From positions 1 through 54,903 of the forward strand of contig NZ_CADEGP010000011.1 of assembly GCF_902826915.1 (NCBI RefSeq): a DNA stretch of 54,903 nucleotides. Direction: 5' to 3'. Every line of letters starts with the position of its first letter. Positions within the stretch are counted from its first letter, which is position 1. Below the pieces are notes generated by a model, which searched no databases, had not been told where the DNA came from, and saw only the letters and a program-made list of their open reading frames with translations. Position numbers and translations under genes: made by a program. Shown here piece after piece: positions 17,935-25,400 of this stretch. The stretch comes from an uncultured Nitrosomonas sp. (GTDB lineage: Bacteria; Pseudomonadota; Gammaproteobacteria; Burkholderiales; Nitrosomonadaceae).

Positions 17935-18066
17935 ATGAGAAAAATGCTTAAATTGGCTTTGACTCCCGTTTTTATTTCCTGAAGCGCTTCTTGCATAACT
18001 GTCAATCCAAGTACAGTCAGAGATTGCACTTATGCAATTGTTTGCGATGCTGTTTGTAAGAGGTAG
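17935..18066 (+). pseudogene. Tiny exported Cys-rich peptide frame split by an in-frame TGA
   Basis: A ribosome-binding site (AAGGGGAAA) precedes ATG 17935. The frame encodes MRKMLKLALTPVFIS, a typical start of a signal peptide, then TGA (17980-17982), then 27 more codons in the same frame (SASCITVNPSTV, RDCTYAIVCDAVCKR) ending at TAG 18064-18066. The second part has four cysteines spaced like a small disulfide-rich secreted peptide. Signal peptide and cysteine-rich tail fit each other, so the TGA probably interrupts a former 43-codon gene. Its 3' end overlaps the convergent EAL gene. Confidence 0.45.
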
Positions 18067-19331
18067 GTCGGGGATTGATCGCTGCTAGTAGTTCTGATGA
18101 GTTCCGGCAGCGGCATGGCCTTGCCAAAGAGGTAACCTTGAGTCACATCACACCCCAGCGTGCGCAGGCGTTCATAGGTTGCAACATCTTCCACGCCTTC
18201 GGCAACTACGGATAGATTCAACCGGTGCGCAAGATTGATCATCGAGTCGACGATCCGGTCATGTTTATGATGCGTTGTCATATGTCTGACAAATACCATG
18301 TCGATTTTGACTTCGTCCAGAGGTAAGTCTAGCATGCGTGCCATCGATGAATAACCGGTTCCAAAGTCATCCATGGCCAGTTTTAGTCCCATATCCTTGA
18401 GTTGACATAAGGTATCCAGTGTTCCTGCTTGATTGTCCATAACAGCTGTTTCGGTCAGTTCAATGGTGATATCTTCTGGCGGTACGTTCCAGAGAGATAA
18501 GCCCTGTAGAACGAGTTCGGTGAGTTCAGGATCGCGCAGGTCATCAGCAGAAAAATTAATCGAAATACCGGCGTTTAATCCTGCTCTGCGATATTCGGAA
18601 CATTCCCTTAATGCGGTATGGAAAACCCATAGCGTGAGTTTGGGCATGAGTGAGGTGCCTTCAGCAACTTGGATTAATTTATCGGTACGGATCGGTCCAT
18701 GATGTGGATGATGCCATCGTAGCAAGGCTTCAGTGGATTTGATCCTGCCACTGGCAATATCGATTTGAGGTTGATAACCTAAATACAATCCGCCATTTTC
18801 GATAGCGTTGCCTAAATCTGACCAGAGATCAATTTGGAACATCAGCGGATCTTGCATTTCGGCATGAAAGAGCTTGATCGGAAGTTGTTCCAGTTTTGCT
18901 TGGCGCACAGCCGCGCTTGCGTTACACATCAGTTGATCTAACGCGCAACCGCTTTCACTGTTGACTGCTACGCCAAAACGCGGAACCAGAATGATATTTT
19001 TTCTATCAAGCTCGAACGGAGGTGCTAGGATTCGTAGGATTTTATGGGCAGCCAGCATGGCATGCGAATCGGTAAGTAAATCGACCAGTAAGCAGGTTAT
19101 TTGATATCGTCCGGTGATGCCGACCAGATCGCCCGAGTTCAGAGCATTTTTTAATTGTTGGGCAATTTCCTGCAAGATATTATCAACAATGGTAAATCCA
19201 AGGATGCCATCCAATTCTACTAGCCGCTCAAAGTTGATGATCAGCACGGCATTGCGACGACCCAATTGGCATTCATCATGTAATCTTCGTGAGGCTTGTT
19301 GCAGAAAGTGTTGATAAGCGAGGATAGTCAT
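18030..19331 (-). CDS. c-di-GMP phosphodiesterase, degenerate GGDEF + EAL (433 aa)
   Basis: The N-terminal half (about 1-155) has a GGDEF fold, but the signature is replaced by GRYQIT, so it cannot cyclise GTP and may be a regulatory domain. The EAL domain (about 165-420) keeps the catalytic set: TEALLRW, NFSADDL, IELTETA, DDFGTGYSS, KID, AEGVED and QGYLFGKAMP. It should hydrolyse c-di-GMP to pGpG in the cytoplasm. No membrane segment or sensor is seen. The gene lies 30 bases downstream of the HD-GYP-type gene and is probably co-transcribed with it. Confidence 0.92.
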   Translation of the reverse strand: MTILAYQHFLQQASRRLHDECQLGRRNAVLIINFERLVELDGILGFTIVDNILQEIAQQLKNALNSGDLVGITGRYQITCLLVDLLTDSHAMLAAHKILRILAPPFELDRKNIILVPRFGVAVNSESGCALDQLMCNASAAVRQAKLEQLPIKLFHAEMQDPLMFQIDLWSDLGNAIENGGLYLGYQPQIDIASGRIKSTEALLRWHHPHHGPIRTDKLIQVAEGTSLMPKLTLWVFHTALRECSEYRRAGLNAGISINFSADDLRDPELTELVLQGLSLWNVPPEDITIELTETAVMDNQAGTLDTLCQLKDMGLKLAMDDFGTGYSSMARMLDLPLDEVKIDMVFVRHMTTHHKHDRIVDSMINLAHRLNLSVVAEGVEDVATYERLRTLGCDVTQGYLFGKAMPLPELIRTTSSDQSPTYLLQTASQTIA

Positions 19332-19361
19332 AGATTTAATGTAATGATAGATTTTGGATAT

Positions 19362-20705
19362 TTATAAATAATATTTCTTTGGATCAATTCCGTATGCGCC
19401 CTGGGGGAGATCATCTATGATGGCGTATGCAGCCCCTCCTGGGTTTTTGCCAGCGGTTCTTAGATCTAAGGTTATAGGGTACTCATAGGGTTTCTTCTGG
19501 GCGTCACAGATGATCATAATTTGAGGCAGAAATCGTTGCGTGCGATTGTGGGTGAGGACAATAGCAATTTCGCCACTGTTTAGTTCAACCAGACTGCCTA
19601 CCGGGAACATGCCGATACACTGAGAAAATTGCTCCACCAGAATATAATTGAGTCCGTTTTGCGCATTATCTTTAAGTTCTTTTAGCGCCTGAAAAGGTTT
19701 CATACCTGGCATGCGCGATTCTCCCCAGATAAGTTCCTCATAGCAATCGATAATGGCGGCCATACGCGCATAAGGATGTAATTGGTTGGCGTATAATCCA
19801 GAAGGATAGCCGTTGCCGTTTTCGCGTTCATGATGCTGTAAAATAATTTTGACGACTTCTTTCGGTGCATCAGTTAGCTGCGCGATAATATCTTCTCCAT
19901 ATGCGATGTGTTGTTTCATCAACTTGCGTTCATTCGGTGCGAGCGATATATTTCTTTTACCCTGGATTTCTTTAGGCAGGCGTTGTTTGCCGATGTCCAT
20001 TAGTAATCCACCCAGGCCAAGAATTGTCAATTCCGTGTGGGGCAAGCCGAGATGACGGCCGAAGGCAAGCAGGTGCACCGAAGTCTTAATGGCATTGTCA
20101 TAGAGTTCTTTTCCGGTGGTTTTAAGCTGTGCCAGCAGCAATGCTGCATCGGGATTACGGATAATGCTTTCGCGTAATGTGTCGACTACTTCGTGTGCTA
20201 CGCGCATATTGATTTGAATATTGCATTCCAGATTGGTATTGATATCGCTAAATAACGTGGAAACGGTATTATACGCTTTGGTAGCCGCAGGAATTTCTTG
20301 CTCTGCTGTGCAGATGTCGCTGTAGGTATTAACGCGTTGTAGTCGTGAGTCGAGCGATTCAGTTTCATGCAATGTTGGTGGCTTGCCACGATCTGAAGCT
20401 GTGGAGGTGACATGGAATGAGGCGCTCGGTTCATGCGATGCTAGTGGCTTACCCTGATTTGAAGCAGCCTGAGGGTGGTGGGGGGTACTTGAGAAGTGTT
20501 GTTGAGCAGCGAATGGTTCGCTTCTGTCGATGTCCACGTAAACATGTTTGCAGTAGCGCTGGAGCTCGTTAATATCATGCTGTGATTGAATCAGGATGCC
20601 TTGAATTGGGTAAGCTGTTTCAAGCCAAGGACGATCAAGGTTACTGACGTACATGCCGAGCTGCAAGTCATTAACGGAAACCTCAATGGTACTATCGCTT
20701 ATCAT
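19362..20705 (-). CDS. DUF3391 + degenerate HD-GYP protein (447 aa)
   Basis: The N-terminal segment (about 5-60; VSVNDLQLGMYVSNLDRPW) matches DUF3391, the usual partner of HD-GYP phosphodiesterases. The C-terminal domain (about 165-400) has the GYP loop HHERENGNGYP at 291-301 and KQHIAYGEDII. The HD dyad is lost: LLMDIGK (Met236-Asp237) replaces HDIGK, and the first histidine motif reads KTSVHLL. Metal-dependent hydrolysis of c-di-GMP is therefore unlikely, and a binding or scaffold role is inferred. Residues 80-115 hold two similar GKP-rich segments, probably a flexible linker. It is transcribed with the EAL gene. Confidence 0.88.
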   Translation of the reverse strand: MISDSTIEVSVNDLQLGMYVSNLDRPWLETAYPIQGILIQSQHDINELQRYCKHVYVDIDRSEPFAAQQHFSSTPHHPQAASNQGKPLASHEPSASFHVTSTASDRGKPPTLHETESLDSRLQRVNTYSDICTAEQEIPAATKAYNTVSTLFSDINTNLECNIQINMRVAHEVVDTLRESIIRNPDAALLLAQLKTTGKELYDNAIKTSVHLLAFGRHLGLPHTELTILGLGGLLMDIGKQRLPKEIQGKRNISLAPNERKLMKQHIAYGEDIIAQLTDAPKEVVKIILQHHERENGNGYPSGLYANQLHPYARMAAIIDCYEELIWGESRMPGMKPFQALKELKDNAQNGLNYILVEQFSQCIGMFPVGSLVELNSGEIAIVLTHNRTQRFLPQIMIICDAQKKPYEYPITLDLRTAGKNPGGAAYAIIDDLPQGAYGIDPKKYYL

Positions 20706-20856
20706 TACAGAAAAATTGGTAGAATAATAAAGTGTGGCTCATAATCAGCTGGTATTTACAATAAAAACATAGAGAAACGGAATTGTTCTCTGTGTCTGAT
20801 AGTTACGACTTTATTCGTGTGTTACTTGAGGTGATTTATAATAATTTGAACAAGAT

Positions 20857-21735
20857 TTAACGTGTTGGATTGATGAAAAATTCACGCATTAAGAAATCTT
20901 CCAATCCTGCGCTATCTCTCTCTCTCGCAGATAAGACGATGACACGGTGCAAGCGATGCGATTCCCAATTAAAGTCTTCTTTGTAGTGTTCCCGAATCAG
21001 TTGGATCATACGGCGAATGATGGCACGTTCAATATCGCCATCCGACCCAGTTTCGACCCGAATCATCTGTAACCGTGGATTGCTTTGACCGGTAGTCCAG
21101 GCACGAAATGAAAATTCCGCCGTACGCGGGCCGATGCGAAGAATTTGGAATATACCGCTGGTACCAGGGTTTTGCAGATTGCGTCGTACATTCGCCATAC
21201 GGATCTCGTCTGCTGAAGGTTGATTTGCAGTGCTGCTGGATGCAGTACTTTCCTGTGAGTCGAAGATTCCTTCCGCGGCGCGGCGGCGCGCTTTTGCTTG
21301 ATTAATATACTCAGACAGATCAGTGGGCGCATCCGCAGGAGGTTCCGGAGGCGCTTTGGTTTTGGCAACTTCCTGTGCTGGGATAGGTGCTTTGGGTTGG
21401 CTCGGCTTCTCGGCTGTCTTGGGCTTGGTTGGAGGTCTTGATGGTGGTGGTTGGGCCGGTGTCGGTGGTGCTTTAGGTGCGGATTGCGCTTCAGCTACTT
21501 GAGGCTTTTTGGGTTGTGGGGCGGACGCGCTTGGTTGAGAGGCGGGTAGAGAATTACTAGCATCTTCGGATTCATTTACGTCGATGAAGCTGGCGGCTAT
21601 GGGCGGTGGTGTTTCAATTTCCACTTCCGGTAGCGACATAAAAAATCCTAGGCCCCAGATGGCCAGCAGCCAGACGAGCGTGGCCAATGGCAACGGCCAC
21701 CACAGGCGAATTTCTCTCGATCGGGAACTTGCCAT
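20857..21735 (-). CDS. TonB-like Pro-rich protein with atypical C-terminus (292 aa)
   Basis: The layout is that of a TonB-type energy transducer: a short cytoplasmic basic start (MASSRSREIRLWW), one membrane anchor (LATLVWLLAIWGLGFFM) and a long Pro/Ala/Lys-rich spacer (about 55-140) for crossing the periplasm. The C-terminal domain (about 180-292) does not show the usual TonB YP motif; instead it has IFQILRIGPRTAEFSFRAW and an amphipathic IIRRMIQLIREHYKEDF helix. The ATG at 21735 is preferred to a TTG at 21765. It follows exbD within 10 bases, so it is the third gene of an exbB-exbD operon. The partner in the outer membrane is unknown. Confidence 0.75.
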   Translation of the reverse strand: MASSRSREIRLWWPLPLATLVWLLAIWGLGFFMSLPEVEIETPPPIAASFIDVNESEDASNSLPASQPSASAPQPKKPQVAEAQSAPKAPPTPAQPPPSRPPTKPKTAEKPSQPKAPIPAQEVAKTKAPPEPPADAPTDLSEYINQAKARRRAAEGIFDSQESTASSSTANQPSADEIRMANVRRNLQNPGTSGIFQILRIGPRTAEFSFRAWTTGQSNPRLQMIRVETGSDGDIERAIIRRMIQLIREHYKEDFNWESHRLHRVIVLSARERDSAGLEDFLMREFFINPTR

Positions 21736-21745
21736 TCTTAACGTG

Positions 21746-22147
21746 TTATTTATGTTTAACTGCAATCAGAAAATGCTGGGCTCCGGCGGATCGAGCGCGC
21801 AGCATGGCTTGCACGACGATACCTTGAGGCGCTTCGTTATCCGCGGATACGATCAATTTTTGCTTGGAATCGGCGAGTAGCGGTTTGAGTGTGCTTGCCA
21901 GCGTGTCCAACGTGACTGCTGTCTGATTGATATAGATTTTACTGTCTTTAGTTAATGTCAATGTAACCGGTTTTTCCGCGCTGAGCTTTTCTGCTTGTCC
22001 TTCGGGCAAATCGACCTGTAATGAATCCAAATTTTGCATCGATAAAGAAGCCAGCATAAATGTCGCCAGCAAGAAAAACATCACATCGATCATCGGAATG
22101 ATTTCGATTTTTCCTTTCGGAATGACGCGGGATTTACGTAGTTTCAT
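21746..22147 (-). CDS. exbD: ExbD/TolR-type biopolymer transport protein (133 aa)
   Basis: ExbD forms the proton-conducting motor with ExbB in the inner membrane. The protein has a basic N-terminus, one membrane helix with the essential aspartate in IIPMIDVMFFLLATFML (Asp21), and a periplasmic domain (LPEGQAEKLSAEKPVTLTL). Length 133 is normal. It overlaps the end of exbB by 14 bases and precedes the TonB-like gene. Confidence 0.93.
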   Translation of the reverse strand: MKLRKSRVIPKGKIEIIPMIDVMFFLLATFMLASLSMQNLDSLQVDLPEGQAEKLSAEKPVTLTLTKDSKIYINQTAVTLDTLASTLKPLLADSKQKLIVSADNEAPQGIVVQAMLRARSAGAQHFLIAVKHK

Positions 22148-22781
22148 CGTGATAGTCCTGTTGATCCCGACGGATGTTGTCGATCAGTCGCGTACCCAGG
22201 CGTTCCATTTCATCCATTGTTAGTGATTGCAGACGGGAAAAGTAATTGAATCCAAACAAAGCTACCAGTGCAATTGCCAACCCTACTACGGTAGCAATGA
22301 GTGCTTCGGCAACTCCACCGGTGACCGCCGTGGGATTAACCAAGCCTTCACTGCCGATCACCTGGAAGGCGCGCATCATGCCGATCACGGTACCCACCAA
22401 TCCAAGCAGCGGTGCGGCGGTGACAATGGTTTCCAGCGCCCATAATCGACGTGCCAGCGATTCCTCAATAATTTGCGCCTCATCGGCAGCACGGGATTCC
22501 GTCCACCAAGCGGGTTGATGTCGGTTGGAAATTACCACTTCAAAGAAACGCTTGTAATAGTGACGGCTGTCCAGTCCGGAAAGTATTTTTTCCAGATCGT
22601 TCCATTTGAAGCCATAGGTTTCCACCAGATTGAGCAAGTCGCTGGAAAGACGCGCATAGCGCCAATAGATAAATGCCTTTTCAAGCATAATCGCCACCGC
22701 AATAACACCCAGTAAAACCAGCGGAATGATAATAAATCCACCAAGCTTTAACATGATCCAGGCTTGATTCAATTCTTCCAT
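22134..22781 (-). CDS. exbB: ExbB/TolQ-type motor protein (215 aa)
   Basis: The protein has an N-terminal membrane helix (GGFIIIPLVLLGVIAVAIML), a cytoplasmic loop, and two further helices (TIVTAAPLLGLVGTVIGMM and VAEALIATVVGLAIALVALFG), the standard MotA/TolQ/ExbB plan. ATG 22781 is preferred because GGAG lies nine bases upstream; the frame is open further upstream but without family sequence. With ExbD it uses the proton gradient to drive the TonB-like third protein. No receptor gene is adjacent, so the transported substrate is unknown. Confidence 0.93.
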   Translation of the reverse strand: MEELNQAWIMLKLGGFIIIPLVLLGVIAVAIMLEKAFIYWRYARLSSDLLNLVETYGFKWNDLEKILSGLDSRHYYKRFFEVVISNRHQPAWWTESRAADEAQIIEESLARRLWALETIVTAAPLLGLVGTVIGMMRAFQVIGSEGLVNPTAVTGGVAEALIATVVGLAIALVALFGFNYFSRLQSLTMDEMERLGTRLIDNIRRDQQDYHDETT

Positions 22782-23164
22782 TATATGTAACTCCAGATTA
22801 AGGCTATTTATAAATCTATCGCTGCTTGTATTCATTGGATGATTGTTTTAGTACAAGAAAATCCTGCGGCGTTCATACGCTGCAAAATATCATTACAAAA
22901 TACAGGTTCATCCCAACCATCAATAAATCTGCAACCGACGTATTATCGTGTTATTTTTCAATAACCTGTGGATAAAAAACTCAGTATTGCAAGATATATG
23001 GATGCTAAGAATAGTTGAAAACCCCAGCAGTTGAAACTGTTTAATGGCAAAATGCCTTACATTTATGGTTTTGTTGCAGAAAGGCGGAACCTATCCGAGT
23101 TATCCATAGCTTAGACACTCTGTAGAATGAAAAGACAGATCAAACGAGCAAATCATAGCAATTA
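22782..23164. other. Intergenic region with two DnaA-box-like sites
   Basis: 383 bases without a gene between divergent transcripts. A perfect DnaA box (TTATCCACA on the minus strand, 22967-22975) and a one-mismatch copy (TTATCCATA, 23100-23108) are present in an AT-rich context. Promoters for exbB (left) and for the small exported protein (right) must lie here. No origin-associated gene is nearby, so an origin is unlikely. Confidence 0.4.
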
Positions 23165-23560
23165 ATGATGAAGAAATATTTATCGGTACTATTCCTGCTA
23201 TTCCTGCTATTTATTGCCATGCCTGCACAAGCCAAGTGGATTAAGTTGGATATGACTGCCAAACAAGGAGAAACCCATTATTTTGAACCTGAAACAATAC
23301 AGAAAAATGATCGGTTCAGAAAAGTTTGGGTACTTTCCAGCTACGATGAGAAGCAAAAAGGAGGGCATCATGCAGTTAAAACTTTGTATGAATTCGATTG
23401 CGCTCATCACAAATCCCGTTCACTCACGATGTTGTTGTATCCGGATAAACAAGCCACAGGTAGGGTGATTGGTGCGCACCATGAAGAATCCAGAGACTGG
23501 TTTGGTTTTTCGGCTAATTCTATGTTTTGGCATATAGCGGAGACGGTTTGTATTGATTGA
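23165..23560 (+). CDS. Exported surface-adhesin E-like protein (131 aa)
   Basis: A signal peptide (LFLLFLLFIAMPAQA, cleavage before KW) is followed by a domain with the same plan as the protein at 12839: an opening Trp (WIKLDM), YFEPETIQKNDRFRKVWVLSSYD, a central FDC and a final Cys (ETVCID). It should be periplasmic or surface-exposed. The family is named after a Haemophilus adhesin, but function in this organism is not known. A short gap follows to a DUF488 gene on the same strand. Confidence 0.7.
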   Translation: MMKKYLSVLFLLFLLFIAMPAQAKWIKLDMTAKQGETHYFEPETIQKNDRFRKVWVLSSYDEKQKGGHHAVKTLYEFDCAHHKSRSLTMLLYPDKQATGRVIGAHHEESRDWFGFSANSMFWHIAETVCID

Positions 23561-23637
23561 GTAGGCTTTAATCAAAACAAATGTTAGTTTACTCAATTCG
23601 ATCATTTTTCTTGCTACCAATTTACTTTGGTAAACTA

Positions 23638-23991
23638 GTGACTATCCTGCTTAAACGAGCATACGAACCATTCGCGCCAAGCGATGGATTTCGAATCCTT
23701 GTGGATCGGCTTTGGCCGCGAGGAGTTTCCAAGTACTTGGCACATATTGATTTATGGCTTAAGGAAGTGGCGCCAAGCACTCCTCTTCGCAAGTGGTTTA
23801 GTCACGATCCATTGAAATGGATCGAATTTCGAGATCGTTATTTTCTGGAACTTTGTCATAACACGGAGGCGGTTGAGCAACTTGTCGGGCACGTGCGCCA
23901 TAATGTGGTGGTTACACTCGTATACGGTGCGAAGGATACGGAGCATAATCATGCTGTGGTACTCAAAGAGTATCTTGAAAATATGAAGTGA
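23638..23991 (+). CDS. DUF488 family protein (117 aa)
   Basis: The conserved core is clear: LLKRAYEPFAPSDGFRILVD, RLWPRGVSK, LWLKEVAPSTPLRKWFSHD, RYFLEL and TLVYGAKD near the end. The function of DUF488 proteins is not established. I place the start at GTG 23638 because the family begins directly before the (I)xxKRxY motif; the 19 residues before it (from ATG 23581) are not family-like and contain a hydrophobic stretch. It is a small cytoplasmic protein. Confidence 0.85.
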   Translation: MTILLKRAYEPFAPSDGFRILVDRLWPRGVSKYLAHIDLWLKEVAPSTPLRKWFSHDPLKWIEFRDRYFLELCHNTEAVEQLVGHVRHNVVVTLVYGAKDTEHNHAVVLKEYLENMK

Positions 23992-24086
23992 CTGACAAGC
24001 CAGGGCGGCATTTCTGAAGCTGATCTAACTCAGATATTGGGAATTGAAGGATAATTCAATCTCAAGAGTTGAGTCGCATTAAAGAA

Positions 24087-24623
24087 TCAATTAACGCTTA
24101 ACGATACCCAGTCCACTTCACATTCACCCGATTCTGTAGCTATATAAGCAGATTCCTCGAAAATCGTGACAGAGATATCCATTGTTCGTTGCGCTAGTTT
24201 TGCCAGGGTTTGGATGTTGTGCCATTGAAACTGGAAAATAGCTGCCGTCAATGCATTAAATTTGGCTTGTTCTTGTGTCCACCACACATTCGATTTGGAG
24301 TTAAAACTGTATACTTTGACAGTCTGAGCGAGCCGCGTAGCTTTTTTGATTCGATCCGGGGCAGGCTCGCCGATGTCGATCCACAATGCAATTCGGCCAT
24401 CCGGAGTATGTGCCCATAGATCAGGTTCTTCCGCGGTGCTTAATCCTTTAGTAAGCGCGAGCGACTCCTGGGCATTAATGCAAAATGCGAGCATGCGCGC
24501 CATCATACGTTCAAGTGTTTCGGATGGGTGCTGGGCGATGGTCAGGTTGAGCGTGTCGTAGTAATTGCGATTGAGATCCGTTAGTGCAATCTTGAATTTA
24601 TAAATGGTTGGTTTTAAAGCCAC
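24087..24623 (-). CDS. yaeQ: YaeQ family protein (178 aa)
   Basis: The sequence fits YaeQ over its whole length: MALKPTIYKFKIALTDLNR, YYDTLNLTIAQHPSET, RMMARMLAFCINA, EEPDLW, IALWIDIGEP and a final TIYIN-like region. YaeQ has a PD-(D/E)XK nuclease-like fold in the literature, but its activity is unknown; it was once linked to the transcription elongation factor RfaH. The gene is monocistronic and convergent with the DUF488 gene. Confidence 0.9.
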   Translation of the reverse strand: MALKPTIYKFKIALTDLNRNYYDTLNLTIAQHPSETLERMMARMLAFCINAQESLALTKGLSTAEEPDLWAHTPDGRIALWIDIGEPAPDRIKKATRLAQTVKVYSFNSKSNVWWTQEQAKFNALTAAIFQFQWHNIQTLAKLAQRTMDISVTIFEESAYIATESGECEVDWVSLSVN

Positions 24624-24693
24624 TGGTGTTTCCTGATTGCTGGGAGTGTCGGAACAGTACCTGATGAGCTATTCCGAAGTTTCCTGAGATGAT

Positions 24694-25338
24694 TTATTTT
24701 TCCATCGTGCTGATAAACGCGTTGGCTTCATTGATCGATCGTTCCATCGAAGCAATGAGTGCGGATACATCAGACTTAATCGTGCCCAGTTCATTCTTGA
24801 GTGAGGCAATCGCGCGTGCATTCAAATTATGCTTGAGGAACATGACTTGATCCTGGAAAACGCGCAGGATTGGTTCAATCTTGGCCTCGGCTTGTTTCAT
24901 CGAGGCAATTAATTGGTGGTAATGCGCTTGCGTGGTGTCGAGTTTTTTTTGGCTGCTTTGTTTCATTGATGCATTGCTGTATTGCGTGATTTCTTGTTTC
25001 CATTCGGTAAATAATGCTTCAGAAACGCTTTCAATATCAGCAATGCGACTGTTAACTTCCTCGGCTTTGCTCACGCTGTCTTCATAGGCATCATTCAGCT
25101 TGTTATAAGTGGCTTCGAGATCGCCGCCTTGAAAGTTGGTGGCGGCGGTGAATTGTTCTAAGGCGGACTTGAACTGCTCCTTGGTTTCCTCTTGCGTGTC
25201 ACGCGCTTTCTCAACTCGATAGACCATGACGTCCCGTTTGGGAATGCCGACTTTTTCCAAGCCTTCGAGATACATCGTGGTGCAAGCGGTCAGCAGCAAG
25301 AGAACCGGAAGTAAGAATAAGCGATTTAAATGATTCAT
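24694..25338 (-). CDS. DUF2959 lipoprotein, coiled coil (214 aa)
   Basis: ATG 25338 is preceded by GGGAGA and gives a lipoprotein signal (LLPVLLLLTAC, lipobox LTAC). The mature part is almost entirely helical and charged (VEKARDTQEETKEQF, SKAEEVNSRIADIE, SSQKKLDTTQAHYHQL), matching DUF2959. It should be anchored to the inner face of the outer membrane or to the inner membrane. It lies 62 bases downstream of the lipid-kinase fusion gene on the same strand, so it may belong to the same envelope-lipid operon. Confidence 0.85.
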   Translation of the reverse strand: MNHLNRLFLLPVLLLLTACTTMYLEGLEKVGIPKRDVMVYRVEKARDTQEETKEQFKSALEQFTAATNFQGGDLEATYNKLNDAYEDSVSKAEEVNSRIADIESVSEALFTEWKQEITQYSNASMKQSSQKKLDTTQAHYHQLIASMKQAEAKIEPILRVFQDQVMFLKHNLNARAIASLKNELGTIKSDVSALIASMERSINEANAFISTMEK

Positions 25339-25400
25339 AAATATCTCCCTAAGAAAGTCCAGTTTGTGAGTATATACAGCGCAGCGGGTGATTAATCTTT

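Noticed and set aside
17980..17982. TGA as selenocysteine codon in the small Cys-rich frame
   Set aside because: No SECIS-like hairpin is evident directly after it and the peptide is not of a known selenoprotein type; a nonsense mutation is simpler.
22782..23164. Possible replication origin (two DnaA-box-like sites)
   Set aside because: Only one perfect box, no dnaA, dnaN, gidA or parAB nearby; such sites occur by chance and in promoters.
23680..23710. tRNA T-arm-like TTTCGAATCC
   Set aside because: It lies inside the DUF488 coding sequence and no cloverleaf can be formed around it.
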